Made by a program: the position numbers and the translations under genes
Notes under the pieces: model-generated
Database searches by the model: none
What the model was told of the DNA's origin: nothing
The model's input: only the letters and a program-made list of their open reading frames with translations
NCBI RefSeq assembly: GCF_018100795.1
Contig: NZ_JAGJDY010000013.1
Coordinates: 44,669-108,668, forward strand
Source: Alteromonas sp. MMG017
GTDB lineage: Bacteria > Pseudomonadota > Gammaproteobacteria > Enterobacterales > Alteromonadaceae
DNA length: 64,000 bases
Reading direction: 5' to 3'
Shown: positions 35,853 to 46,000 of the stretch, piece by piece
Position numbering within the stretch: position 1 is the first letter of the stretch
Layout of the letters: each line of letters begins with the position of its first letter

Positions 35853-37764
35853 GCTTTTCTTTCTCTTGTTGCTCAGCGTTCGGGTTTCTTGGGTAGTATT
35901 TTTCAGGTAAATACGCCCTATGCTCAAAAAATCGCGTGTCTTTATAGGGTAACTTCATAAACCCTGAAATGCCTAGCCCTTTTATTGACGGAACATGTTC
36001 AACTAACTTGGCTAATAATTCAGAAAACCTTTCTTGCTCGTGATGATTGAGCAATGTGTAATAACTATGAATCTTTAAATGAGTACTTAAAGCTTCAAAA
36101 ATAATACAGCCCGTGTGGTGAATAGTATTAAGCTCTTTGATAATAGCAATGATGGGCTCAGGTAACTTCAAAAGCTCGTCAGGATCGTCACCATCCTCGA
36201 AGTAAGAATGAGTTCTAGATTCATCTTGTGCCACCGACGCACGGGATAACTCAAACGGTATAGCGCATTTTGATGTAGGTACAAACGCATCGTTCTCGGT
36301 TTCTCGCTCAATGTGAAGCGTATTTTTAGCGTTAAACATGCAACACTTAAATACCCCAGGCTTATGAATAGCGCGTGCAAGATTAATCACATTGTTAACC
36401 GCAAGTTCGAAGGCCGTTTTTAAGGCCGCATCGTGTAAATTCAAACTGGAGTCTACATAAACGCCGTTCGGCTCCCAGCGAATTGCCATGCCGCCTACCA
36501 CGGGATATCGGCCTAGCCGACTAATTGCCGACACAAAAGCTTTCTCGGTATCGCCCATGCCTTGCAAGAAGTTTTTGTAGTATCGGTCGAACTGGGCATC
36601 ATCGATATAGCGTAATGAAGCATCTTCTAATGCAGACTGCTGGCGCAAATAAGATTTACGAGAACTGTAAACAACGGTTTCGATGTCATCTTGCGAGGGC
36701 GTGATCCACGTAGGAATAGTGGGTATGTACTGAGGTACAGCGTCTTCTGAAAACACCATGTGTTTTAGCACGTGCAAGTTATTGAAGAAGTAATCTCCCC
36801 CTTGTTGCCTTTTCTTAGGATCATCACTGAGCATATATTCTAATATGCTTGCTAACATTTTTGGCAGTCCAAGTGATGAAGGGCGAATAACGTGATGGCC
36901 GTATCGACACGATTGCCCCGACGCTAAAGCATATAGCGTGCTTGCCATACCTTGTTCATCGAAACGTGGGGATGAAAGCGCCCCGTTTAGCTGCTCTTCT
37001 CCAATAAAATAAACATCTCCTAATCGGGCATTTGTTTGGTGAAGCTCGCTAGACATCAAGTTCATCACATTGTTGCTAGTGTACTGACCATTTTCGTCTA
37101 CTTGAGCAAACACGGATGAACCCCAATCGATAAGCCCGATGCTCTCTTTAGATTCATCCCATACTAAGTTAGAAGGTTTAATGTCGCCATGAACGATAGG
37201 TTTCGCGTTGCCTTTTTGCGTATGCTTTCTAAAACACTGCAACAAATCACCAAGCTGCACGGCTACTTTAACGATGATCCTTGGTGGGAGTGGCCCGTGA
37301 GCTAAACTCACTTTTTCTAAATCCTCGCCAGGGGCGCGGCCCATCACCAAAATAGATTGTTTACCTATTTGCTGATATTCAACCAATGCAGGCACATAAG
37401 GATGGGATACTTGAGATAGCATGAAAGCTTCTTCCTCAAGCCGTTCTTGTACATGCTGAGGAAGATTTATTCGAGAAAACTTAAAGACATGCTCTTGCGC
37501 GTTTGGGTTTTGACTAGCACTTGAGTCAGAGCTTGAATCAGAGCTTGAGTTAACGCCTAGATTTTGGTTAGGCGCTGTGCCTGCAAATGCAAACCCGAAC
37601 GCCCCTTTTCCCAATAACGAAATATTGCGATAACCTAAACTAGCCAATTGGTCGATGCACAGTGCAACCCAATCTTTAAGTTTTTTGGCATCAGCATGTG
37701 AGAGCAGATAAATAGACTGCTCATCGGGTATGTAAAAATGCGTTAACCCTTTTACCTGAGACAT
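35845..37764 (-). CDS. Serine/threonine protein kinase-like protein
   Basis: A 639-residue cytoplasmic protein with a eukaryotic-type kinase domain in its first half. Glycine loop LLGKGAFGFAFAG (51-62), candidate ATP lysine in VFKFSR (95), catalytic loop VHGDIKPSNLVW with Asp194 and Asn199, and metal-binding DWG (Asp213) in place of DFG; all three catalytic residues appear intact, so activity is plausible. A serine/aspartate-rich insert (73-84, SSSDSSSDSS) sits between glycine loop and lysine, where it could be an autophosphorylation tract. The second half (about 340-639) has no recognised domain and no membrane helix. It overlaps tesB by 8 bases. Targets unknown. Confidence 0.85.
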   Translation of the reverse strand: MSQVKGLTHFYIPDEQSIYLLSHADAKKLKDWVALCIDQLASLGYRNISLLGKGAFGFAFAGTAPNQNLGVNSSSDSSSDSSASQNPNAQEHVFKFSRINLPQHVQERLEEEAFMLSQVSHPYVPALVEYQQIGKQSILVMGRAPGEDLEKVSLAHGPLPPRIIVKVAVQLGDLLQCFRKHTQKGNAKPIVHGDIKPSNLVWDESKESIGLIDWGSSVFAQVDENGQYTSNNVMNLMSSELHQTNARLGDVYFIGEEQLNGALSSPRFDEQGMASTLYALASGQSCRYGHHVIRPSSLGLPKMLASILEYMLSDDPKKRQQGGDYFFNNLHVLKHMVFSEDAVPQYIPTIPTWITPSQDDIETVVYSSRKSYLRQQSALEDASLRYIDDAQFDRYYKNFLQGMGDTEKAFVSAISRLGRYPVVGGMAIRWEPNGVYVDSSLNLHDAALKTAFELAVNNVINLARAIHKPGVFKCCMFNAKNTLHIERETENDAFVPTSKCAIPFELSRASVAQDESRTHSYFEDGDDPDELLKLPEPIIAIIKELNTIHHTGCIIFEALSTHLKIHSYYTLLNHHEQERFSELLAKLVEHVPSIKGLGISGFMKLPYKDTRFFEHRAYLPEKYYPRNPNAEQQEKEKHA

Positions 37765-37849
37765 GCCAATTGCCTACCTCTGTGATTGTTTACGCTTGAG
37801 TGTTTTAACTCGGTTTTAGCTCTTCGTTATTAAAAGCCAGCTAAAGGGA

Positions 37850-38701
37850 TTACTCTTCAGTAGTTAGCCATGTCAACGTATACGCAGCATTGCTTCCTAA
37901 TACCGGGGTAATCTCATCAAGGGCTTCACTCATAATGACGTCAAGCTGCCAAGGTGGATTAATGACACATAAGCCAGAACCGTACATGCCAGCATCGGCG
38001 GTATTTTCTTCAACGGTAAGCTCGATAGTGAAACAGGGCTTACCTAGTGCCGATAACGACTCGCACATTTTCTGACTGGCCCCACTTTTCGCCCCTGCTC
38101 GCTCTGATAGTAACGGATACCACACTACCATTTGTGCTTGCTGCCAACGTGCCAATACCTTTTTCGCCGCACTGACTACATCTTGGTATTCTGAAGCCTT
38201 TTCGTAAGGCGGATCTATTAATACCGCACCACGATTAGGTGAAGGTGGCGTAAGTGCAATTAAGCCTTCATACCCATCTCTGTGATGAACATGGCTTTGG
38301 TTATCGCCAATTTGCCACATGGCATCATCGAGTTTTTCATGTTCAGCAGGATGCAACTCCATAAGATGCAGCACATCGATATCACGTTTTAGTTTGGCAC
38401 TAATAGCTGGTGAACCTGGATAACATCTATCACTTAAAAACCCGTTACATAGCGACAAATAAGATTGCAACAAAGGTGAAATTGCCGAAATGTTAGCGAC
38501 TTTGTCTACGCCAGACTCATACTCTTTATTTTTAGATGCTAAGGCATCATCAAGTTGATAAAGCCCAGCCCCACTATGCGTATCATAAAGGGTGAAAGGC
38601 TTATTTTTTTTCTTGAGATGGCTTATTACGCCCATCCAACAAAGGTGTTTAATAACGTCGGCGTGGTTGCCGGCATGAAATGCATGTTGATAGCTAAGCA
38701 C
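37850..38701 (-). CDS. rlmJ: 23S rRNA m6A2030 methyltransferase RlmJ
   Basis: RlmJ methylates A2030 (N6) in 23S rRNA. The family N-terminus LSYQHAFHAGNHADVIKH is intact, followed by KPFTLYDTHSGAGLYQL, PGSPAISAKL and the catalytic motif VLIDPPYEKASEYQDV. The GTG at 38701 is used because the E. coli protein starts MLSYRHSFHAGNHAD; an ATG 8 codons upstream is also in frame, and neither has a good Shine-Dalgarno. The product is 283 residues (E. coli 280). Monocistronic, just upstream of the kinase-like gene on the same strand with an 85-base gap. Confidence 0.94.
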   Translation of the reverse strand: MLSYQHAFHAGNHADVIKHLCWMGVISHLKKKNKPFTLYDTHSGAGLYQLDDALASKNKEYESGVDKVANISAISPLLQSYLSLCNGFLSDRCYPGSPAISAKLKRDIDVLHLMELHPAEHEKLDDAMWQIGDNQSHVHHRDGYEGLIALTPPSPNRGAVLIDPPYEKASEYQDVVSAAKKVLARWQQAQMVVWYPLLSERAGAKSGASQKMCESLSALGKPCFTIELTVEENTADAGMYGSGLCVINPPWQLDVIMSEALDEITPVLGSNAAYTLTWLTTEE

Positions 38702-38888
38702 GATATACCATAAGTTGACGCGCATACTGCGCAGGAAAATGTAGTTTAGCTGCCAATAATAACGCTTGGGCTAACGTCCACACAAGCCCGACAGCTCGTT
38801 CTCTGGAAATAAGCCCTGTAAAGTAAAAACGAGTAAAAGCGCCCCATGATTAAAATCACTGTAGTTACGCCAATTTTTCTTACCGCAC

Positions 38889-38915
38889 TTATATATTAGC
38901 CATTTATATATTAGC
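38889..38915. repeat. Short direct repeat of TTATATATTAGC
   Basis: Two copies of TTATATATTAGC (38889-38900 and 38904-38915) are separated by 3 bases in the gap between rlmJ and the E2 gene. They are AT-rich and could serve as promoter elements or a binding site, with no further support. Confidence 0.4.
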
Positions 38916-38935
38916 GTTCTTGTCTATCACCAAAC

Positions 38936-38954
38936 TGTGGGCCTGCGGCCCACA
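38936..38954 (-). terminator. Probable terminator of the 2-oxoacid dehydrogenase operon
   Basis: TGTGGGC / GCCCACA with a short loop lies 15 bases after the E2 stop. On the minus strand it is followed only by GTTTGG, so it is a weak or non-canonical intrinsic terminator. Confidence 0.55.
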
Positions 38955-38968
38955 TTAAAACCCAATCG

Positions 38969-40312
38969 CTATTTCAAATGCATTAGCATGGTTTCTGGCT
39001 CTTCAATATAGCTAGACCACAGATTATTGAAGCGAACCATAGTGGCCCCATCAATAATACGATGGTCACCAGACCAATTCACCATCATGATATTGTGCGC
39101 TTCAACACTACCGTCAGCGGCAAAACGAGGAAGCTCTTGTGTTTTACCTAGCGCGACAATAGCCGCTTCAGGCTTATTGATAACCGGCGTAGCCGAAATA
39201 CCGCCAATAGCGCCAATATTTGAAATGCTGATAGTGCCGCCTTTAAGTGCGTCACCGCCCAATTTACCTTCACGAGCTTGCTCGATAGTGGTATGCATTT
39301 GCTGGGCTATGTCGAACAAAGACAGGTTTTCTACGCCCTTAATATTAGGCACCAAAAGGCCAATTTTAGCGTCCACGGCAAAGCCGATATTATGATGATT
39401 AAAGTAAGTAAGCTCAGTACCGTCTTCATTTAATTGACTGTTAATGATAGGGAACGCTTTTAACGCCAACGACAATGCTTTTACAAAAAAGGGCATAAAG
39501 CTAAGCTTTACGCCTTTTGCTTCAAACATGGGCTTCAGTGATTGTCGCAAGGCAATTAGCTTATCCATTCTAACTTCATCGCTCACCGTAAAGTGAGGAA
39601 TGGTATTTACTGACGCTACCATTTGCTTTGCCATAGCCGCACGAATGCCTCGCACTTTTTCGGTATAGCTTGATTCACCCGCAAGATTAGACGTAGCTGA
39701 GTGTTCGTCATTATTTGCACTAACGGTACTCGCGTTAACGTTATTTGCGGTTACGTTGCTGACATCATGTTTTAAAATACGGCCTTTTTTGCCGCTGCCA
39801 GCAACAGCAAGTAAATCAATCTCATGCTCTCTGGCGATGCGGCGTACTGCAGGGCTTGCCAAAACTTTGCCCGGTATAGCAATAGGAGGCTCAAAATCCC
39901 CGTCTTGCCATTTATCACTAATGGCTAGGTTACCCTGCTCACCGGTATTGTCGTTAACGGGTGTAGCGCTGGGGCTAGTATTTTCTTTTACTCTTTCTGT
40001 ATTACTTACTTGATCAGTTGTAGCATCAGTCGCTGTGTCATCGGTGCTATTTTGATGGCCTTCATTAGCGCTTTCATCAGTATGAAGGGCAAATAGTGGG
40101 CTATGCACTTGTGCAATGTCGCCTTGCTTATAATAAAGCTTATGTACCGTACCTGAATGCTTAGCAGGAATTTCTACCACTGCCTTATCAGTCATTACTT
40201 CAACCACACTTTGGTCTTCAGCAATAACATCACCTTCTTTAACGTTCCATTTGACGATTTCGCACTCAACAATACCTTCGCCAATATCAGGTAAAATAAA
40301 ATCAATATTCAT
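38969..40312 (-). CDS. bkdB: Branched-chain 2-oxoacid dehydrogenase E2 (lipoyl acyltransferase)
   Basis: A 447-residue E2 core protein. Order: one lipoyl domain (1-80) with the lipoylated Lys in VMTDKAVVEIP; an Asp/Thr/Ser-rich linker; the E1/E3-binding domain (ASPAVRRIAREHEIDL .. GSGKKGRILKHDV, about 160-200); a second linker; the catalytic acyltransferase domain ending with the active-site motif WSGDHRIIDGATM. This architecture with one lipoyl domain and upstream E1alpha/E1beta genes indicates the branched-chain oxoacid (valine, leucine, isoleucine) complex rather than pyruvate dehydrogenase. It follows E1beta by 15 bases. Confidence 0.92.
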   Translation of the reverse strand: MNIDFILPDIGEGIVECEIVKWNVKEGDVIAEDQSVVEVMTDKAVVEIPAKHSGTVHKLYYKQGDIAQVHSPLFALHTDESANEGHQNSTDDTATDATTDQVSNTERVKENTSPSATPVNDNTGEQGNLAISDKWQDGDFEPPIAIPGKVLASPAVRRIAREHEIDLLAVAGSGKKGRILKHDVSNVTANNVNASTVSANNDEHSATSNLAGESSYTEKVRGIRAAMAKQMVASVNTIPHFTVSDEVRMDKLIALRQSLKPMFEAKGVKLSFMPFFVKALSLALKAFPIINSQLNEDGTELTYFNHHNIGFAVDAKIGLLVPNIKGVENLSLFDIAQQMHTTIEQAREGKLGGDALKGGTISISNIGAIGGISATPVINKPEAAIVALGKTQELPRFAADGSVEAHNIMMVNWSGDHRIIDGATMVRFNNLWSSYIEEPETMLMHLK

Positions 40313-40327
40313 ATTATTGGCTCCCTC

Positions 40328-41305
40328 TTAATAATGTAACGAGCGCTTGATAGCTTCGTAGGTTTTAGTTTCATCAGGCATATATTCGGTTTCATGAGCG
40401 AGTGGATAAGGTGTATCTAAACCACAGACACGCGAAATAGGCGCTTCTAAATACAAAAAGCATTTTTCTTGTATAGTCGCGGCAATTTCGCTCGCGAAGC
40501 CGCCGGTAAGTGGGGCTTCATGATTGATAAGTAGTCGGCCGGTTTTCATCACCGAGTTGATAACGGCTTCGGCGTCCCAGGGTAAAATGGAACGCAAATC
40601 TATAATTTCGCAAGACACGCCATCGTCTAACGCCATTTGAGCGGCTTTTTGCAATATCTCAATTTGTGCACCCCACCCTAGTAAGGTGATATCAGTGCCC
40701 TCTTGTACTAAATCGGCTTTACCAAGAGGCAGTTCATAATCATCTTCAGGCACATCGGCAATAGACGCGCGATATAAACGTTTTGGCTCAAGAAAAAGTA
40801 CCGGGTTTTTATCACGAATAGAGGCTAGAAGCAGACCCTTGGCTTGGTATGGATCTCGTGGAATAACGACTTTCAAACCTGCGCAATGAGCGAAAAACGC
40901 TTCGGGCGATTGACTGTGGTAGTGACCACCTGAAATCCCACCTCCATAAGGTGTGCGAATTGTTAGGCCGCCTACATCGAACTGACCACCTGAACGATAG
41001 CGCCATTTAGCCGTTTCGTTAACAATTTGGTCAAACGCCGGAAAGATATAGTCTCCGAACTGAATTTCAGCAACAGGGAAAGATCCTTGTGATGCAAGCC
41101 CGTTTGCAAAACCAATAATGCCTTGTTCGGTAAGCGGCGTATTAAAACATCTGCCTTTACCAAATTTTTCTTGTAGATGACTGGTCGCTCTAAATACGCC
41201 ACCAAAATGGCCTACATCTTCACCAAACACCATGACCTTTTCTTCCGCTGTCATGGCGGTAATTAACGCATTATTAATTGCCTGTAGTAAGTTCATTTTA
41301 GCCAT
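40328..41305 (-). CDS. bkdA2: Branched-chain 2-oxoacid dehydrogenase E1 beta subunit
   Basis: A 325-residue transketolase-like subunit. Conserved blocks: [44 protein letters not shown] with the catalytic-site Glu, [56 protein letters not shown] and the C-terminal [19 protein letters not shown]. With E1alpha it decarboxylates 2-oxo acids using thiamine diphosphate and passes the acyl group to E2. Its start overlaps the E1alpha stop by one base (TAATG). Confidence 0.93.
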   Translation of the reverse strand: MAKMNLLQAINNALITAMTAEEKVMVFGEDVGHFGGVFRATSHLQEKFGKGRCFNTPLTEQGIIGFANGLASQGSFPVAEIQFGDYIFPAFDQIVNETAKWRYRSGGQFDVGGLTIRTPYGGGISGGHYHSQSPEAFFAHCAGLKVVIPRDPYQAKGLLLASIRDKNPVLFLEPKRLYRASIADVPEDDYELPLGKADLVQEGTDITLLGWGAQIEILQKAAQMALDDGVSCEIIDLRSILPWDAEAVINSVMKTGRLLINHEAPLTGGFASEIAATIQEKCFLYLEAPISRVCGLDTPYPLAHETEYMPDETKTYEAIKRSLHY

Positions 41306-42492
41306 TAGCGAACACTCCCAGACGTTTTAGGATATTTTTTAGGGTATTGTTTAATATGGGCTTTTAACGACGTCAGCTGATCTTGCAGATGCCAAGGTAC
41401 ACTGTCGTAAACATCTTCAACTATTTCGTCTATGCCGCAAATTGGAACCGTTTCACTGACTTTCAACGCCGCGAGGACATCTTGACGCGCTTTATCAACT
41501 TTGGCTTTGTTCTGCTTTTCATCGAACCAACCTTTATGTTCAAGCCAATTCGCCATACGTGCGATAGGATCTTTTGCGCGCCATTTATCTTCTTCATCTT
41601 TAGAACGATAGCCTGTTGGATCATCAGATGTAGAATGCGCTGCAAGTCGGTAGGTCATGGCTTCTATCAGTACCGGACACATTTCTGCTAATGCTATACG
41701 GCGTGCTTCCTGAGTCGCGGCAAACACCGCGAGGGGGTCGTTTCCGTCTACACGAATAGTCTTTACCCCATAACCAATCCCACGTGACGCTATGCCGTCA
41801 CCAGCAAATTGTTCTTCTGAGGGCGTTGAAATGGCATACCCATTGTTTCGGCAAAAGAAGATGACAGGGCAATTGAGCACAGCGGCCATATTCAAACCAG
41901 CATGGAAATCGCCTTCTGACGCTGCACCCTCACCAAAATAGCAAATAGTAATAGCATCATTGCCTGCCATCTTTTGGCCATACGCATAACCAGAAGCTTG
42001 TGGTATTTGCGTACCTAGAGGGGAAGATATCGTCATAAAGTTAAGGGCTTTATCACCATAATGGATAGGCATCTGCCTCCCTTTATTAGGATCGGCTTTG
42101 TTGCTGAACATTTGATTCATAAACTGATCAGTTGTATAGCCTCTAAAAGCAAGTGCGCCCTGCTCTCGATATTGGCTCATGATCATGTCATTGGGCGATA
42201 AGGCAGCTGCGCTAGCAACGGCCGCGGCTTCTTCACCCGTACTTGCTAAATAAAAGCTAATTCTACCTTGGCGCTGCGCCGCCACCATTCTTTCATCAAG
42301 AATTCTGATGTATTCCATGGTGTCGTGAATTTTTAACGCCAATGTTTGGTCAATCTCTGGAAGTTGCGCACTTTCATGCTCACTTCCATCTGGTTTGAGC
42401 AATTGCAGCATGGGAATATCAATTAACCCATTGCCGATAACTTCAACCCTGTTTGTTGTTTTAATTTTTCCGAGATGATTTCTATCTTCCAC
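41305..42492 (-). CDS. bkdA1: Branched-chain 2-oxoacid dehydrogenase E1 alpha subunit
   Basis: A 395-residue thiamine-diphosphate subunit with [32 protein letters not shown], the diphosphate/Mg motif [31 protein letters not shown], and the phosphorylation-loop-like [20 protein letters not shown]. The substrate-specific features fit the branched-chain enzyme. The GTG at 42492 is chosen because AGGGAG is 6 bases upstream; the frame is open 12 codons more to a TTG without support. First gene of the three-gene operon. No dihydrolipoamide dehydrogenase (E3) gene is adjacent, so the complex must share E3 encoded elsewhere. Confidence 0.93.
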   Translation of the reverse strand: MEDRNHLGKIKTTNRVEVIGNGLIDIPMLQLLKPDGSEHESAQLPEIDQTLALKIHDTMEYIRILDERMVAAQRQGRISFYLASTGEEAAAVASAAALSPNDMIMSQYREQGALAFRGYTTDQFMNQMFSNKADPNKGRQMPIHYGDKALNFMTISSPLGTQIPQASGYAYGQKMAGNDAITICYFGEGAASEGDFHAGLNMAAVLNCPVIFFCRNNGYAISTPSEEQFAGDGIASRGIGYGVKTIRVDGNDPLAVFAATQEARRIALAEMCPVLIEAMTYRLAAHSTSDDPTGYRSKDEEDKWRAKDPIARMANWLEHKGWFDEKQNKAKVDKARQDVLAALKVSETVPICGIDEIVEDVYDSVPWHLQDQLTSLKAHIKQYPKKYPKTSGSVR

Positions 42493-43006
42493 AATAAACT
42501 CCCTGCAATTTGAAGGATACGAAAGCAAGATTGCTATTTTTACTATGCTAGTAGAAGTATGTTGGTGGCGTTGTGCTATTTAGGCGGTGCTTTATCACCT
42601 AAATATGATGGAAATTCTCAATACCCCTTTTTAATAGTATTTATATCCTAAAAAACACCCAACTTGTTAAATTGATGCTAATGAAAGGCTAAGAGAAGAG
42701 TTTTATTTTGTAAAATAAGATGAGAGATTGTTATTAAAAGAGTAGCGTTTAGCTAGCGAATTGACTGTTGTGTAGCCAAATCCCTCCCCCTTTTTTTAGT
42801 TAATATCAAATGAAAAAGTATGACTAAATGTAACAACATGTGTAATTCATATTTATGTTTAATATTCATTACAAAGTGAAAAAAATTATGCTAGAAATAT
42901 TATTGTCATTGTTATGACAATAAAAATTGGATCAACAAAGCCAATAAAAATAAGAAATTTCATCCATCCAGGGAAAATCCCAAAAACAGGCCGACGGAGG
43001 TTACCT
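42493..43006. other. 514-bp divergent promoter region
   Basis: This AT-rich gap separates the divergent bkd operon and the large protease gene. No supported gene was seen. It holds a pyrimidine-rich run CCCTCCCCCTTTTTTT (about 42783), a perfect hairpin at 42900-42923, and a possible promoter TTACAA-17-TAGAAA just before that hairpin for the protease. The bases 42914-43006 are open in the protease frame, but the good ribosome binding site and signal peptide place the real start at 43007. Confidence 0.6.
42900..42923. promoter_or_regulatory. Perfect inverted repeat upstream of the secreted protease
   Basis: TTATTGTCAT - TGTT - ATGACAATAA is a perfect 10-base inverted repeat with a 4-base loop, 84 bases upstream of the protease start and just downstream of a possible promoter. 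It may be an operator or a stabilising 5' hairpin of the mRNA. No T run follows beyond TAAAAA, so it is not a terminator for plus-strand transcription. Confidence 0.55.
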
Positions 43007-46000
43007 GTGAATAATAAAGTGACATTAGCTGTATCTGCTGCACTGATGTCGATGTCCATGCATTCTGCTGCAGAGTTATCATCTGCAACCGAATCGTTTT
43101 CTGTTACTGCTGATCAACTCAAAGCAGTTAAGGCGACATCGATAAATAAGTACAAGAACACTAAAACAGTTTCCACACCAAAAACACTCTACACCGCTGA
43201 GAAAGGACTCGAAAATAAAGACTACATTTACTTTGTACATCTTTCTGACGACGCAGTAGCGAGCTACGACGGTGGTGTTGAAGGTTTAGAAGCTACTAAC
43301 CCCCAACTTAAAAAAGAAGTTTCGGTAACACGATCGAAGTCGACTGCTAGCAAACGCTTAGATGCTTCTCTTCCAGAAGTAAAAGCCTATGCCTCTTATC
43401 TTGAAAAGAAACAGGCAGAAGTTATTGCTAAAGCAGAATCTGCTGTAGGTTCTTTAGAGACGATAGCAGAATACAAATATGCACTGAACGCAATTGCGGT
43501 AAAAGCATCGCCAGCTGAGGCAGAAGCCATCGCGCGTTTGCCTGGCGTTAAAAACGTTGAACGTGATGAAATGTATCAACTTGATACTGACACTGGCCCT
43601 ATCTTAATTGGTGCTCCTGCAGTATGGGACGGCACGGCTAATGAAAGCGGCGTAGGTCGTCAAGGTGAAGGCGTTGTAGTTGCGGTACTTGATACTGGTA
43701 TCAACAGTGACCACCCTTCTTTTGCTGATGTAGGTGGTGATGGTTACGATCATACTAACCCACTTGGCGCCGATGTTTACTTAGGTGAATGTGCGGTTGA
43801 AGCTGAAGTTCGTTGTAATGACAAACTAATTGGTATTTATAGCTACCCGTCTATCTCTGACGTATACGCAGATGCCACTATCTTCCCTCAAAACGGTACT
43901 ATACGTTTTGGTGAAGATTACAACGGTCACGGTTCACATACTGCAAGTACTGCGGCCGGTAACGTTCTTGTTGATGTTGCTGAAGTTACCGCTGAATTTG
44001 ACGTAAATGCAAGTGACGGTGTTGCCACTGGTTTCACCTTTGGTCAAATTTCAGGTGTAGCCCCGCACTCAAACATTATTTCTTATCAGGTATGTCAACC
44101 TGGTAACACTGGTGATACCTATGCAGGTTGTACTGGTGCGGCTATGGCTGCAGCGGTAGACGATGCGGTTGAATCAGGTATTGTTGATGTAATCAACTTC
44201 TCAATTTCAGGTGGTGGCTACCCTTGGAGTGGTTCGCTTAACGCAGCATGGTTGAATGCACGCAACGCGGGCATTTTTATTGCTCAATCTGCGGGTAATA
44301 GCGGCCCCGATCCAGAAACAACTGAGAAACACGCACCGTGGATTACCGTTGTTGCTGCTTCTACGCACGGTCGAAGTGTAGAGTATGATAAAGAAATCTC
44401 TTTCACTGGTGGTGCAACTGAGTTAGGCGCAATTGATGGTAAAAGTAACTCTGGTGCGGTAACGGCTTCAATTGTTTACGCTGGTGATTACTCCAACGCG
44501 AATGATCCTGATGGCGATCCAGCACAATGTTTACAACCATTCCCAGAAGATACATTCGCGGGTGAAATCGTTGTTTGTGACCGTGGTGAAATAGCGCGTG
44601 TAGCTAAAGCATCTAACGTTGCAAGTGGCGGCGCTGCTGGTTTCGTTCTAGCAAACCTTGCAGATGGCGCAACATCGGTGAATAACGATGCGTATATTAT
44701 TCCGGGTATCCACGTTGATGCTACAAACGGTGATATGCTGCGTTCATGGTTGGCAGAAGGTGAAGGTCATACTGCGTCAATCACTGCCTCTCAGGGCATA
44801 TTAACAGTAGATGATGACGCAGCTGATATTATGGCTGATTTCTCTTCACGTGGTCCTAATACATCAATTAGCACGCTAACTCCGTCGGTAACTGCGCCGG
44901 GCGTTAGCATTTATGCTGCTTACTCTGATGAACAGTACGGTCAAGATTCTACAGGTTCTGCACCAGCCGATTATGCCTACCTACAAGGTACGTCTATGTC
45001 AGGTCCTCATGTTGCTGGTGCTGCTGCACTTGTGCGTCATGAGAAACCGTCATGGACACCAGATCAGGTACGTTCTGCTCTTATGATGACGGCTACCACC
45101 GATGTTCTTAAAGAAGACGGTGTTACCGCAGCAGATTGGTTTGATATGGGCGCAGGTCGTATTGAAGTAGACCTAGCCGTTCAATCTGGCTTAGTTATGG
45201 ATGAAACAGATGCAAATTATGCTTCTGCTGATCCAGCACTAGGTGGTGAGCCTCGTACACTTAACCTACCTTCTGTTACCGACGACAACTGTGTAGGTTC
45301 TTGCACATGGACTCGTACTGTAACAGCAACTAAAGACGGCTCTTGGTCTGTAGATGGTATGGGAATTTCTGATGGTATAGAAATTACTGTTACGCCTGCT
45401 ACCTTCGACTTAACTGCTGGACAATCTCAAGAGTTAACAATTGAGATTGATGCATTCCGCGCTGAAAGTGACGTTTGGTCGTTTGGTCAAATTAACTTAG
45501 TGTCTGGTTCATCTCCTGACTTACACCTTCCTGTTTCAATTGTTGCATCTAACGGTAACTTACCTGATGAAATCGACTTTGAAGTACATCGTAATCAAGA
45601 TTCGTACTTGCTTGAAGATGTAATGGCAGTTGAAATTACTGATCTTCAGGTTACGTCTTACGGCCTAACCAAAGCAACCAAAGTTGAAGGTATGGTTGCG
45701 CAAGATTCAGACAACAACGATTACCTAGATGATTTAGAAGATGGCTTGCATATTACTCAAATTGAAGTACCTGAAGGTACACTTCGTTTAGTAGCTGCAA
45801 CCATGGATACTACGTCACCAGATCTAGATTTGCGTATATTGTTCGACTCAAATGCCGATGGTATACCTCAAGAAGATGAAGAAGTTGCTATTGCCGCAAC
45901 TGCTGCAACTGAAGAGTATGTAAGCGTTGAAATGCCAGAAGCAGGTAGCTACTGGGTAATTGTACAGAACTGGGCTGCATCGTCTGATGAAGAAGGTTTT

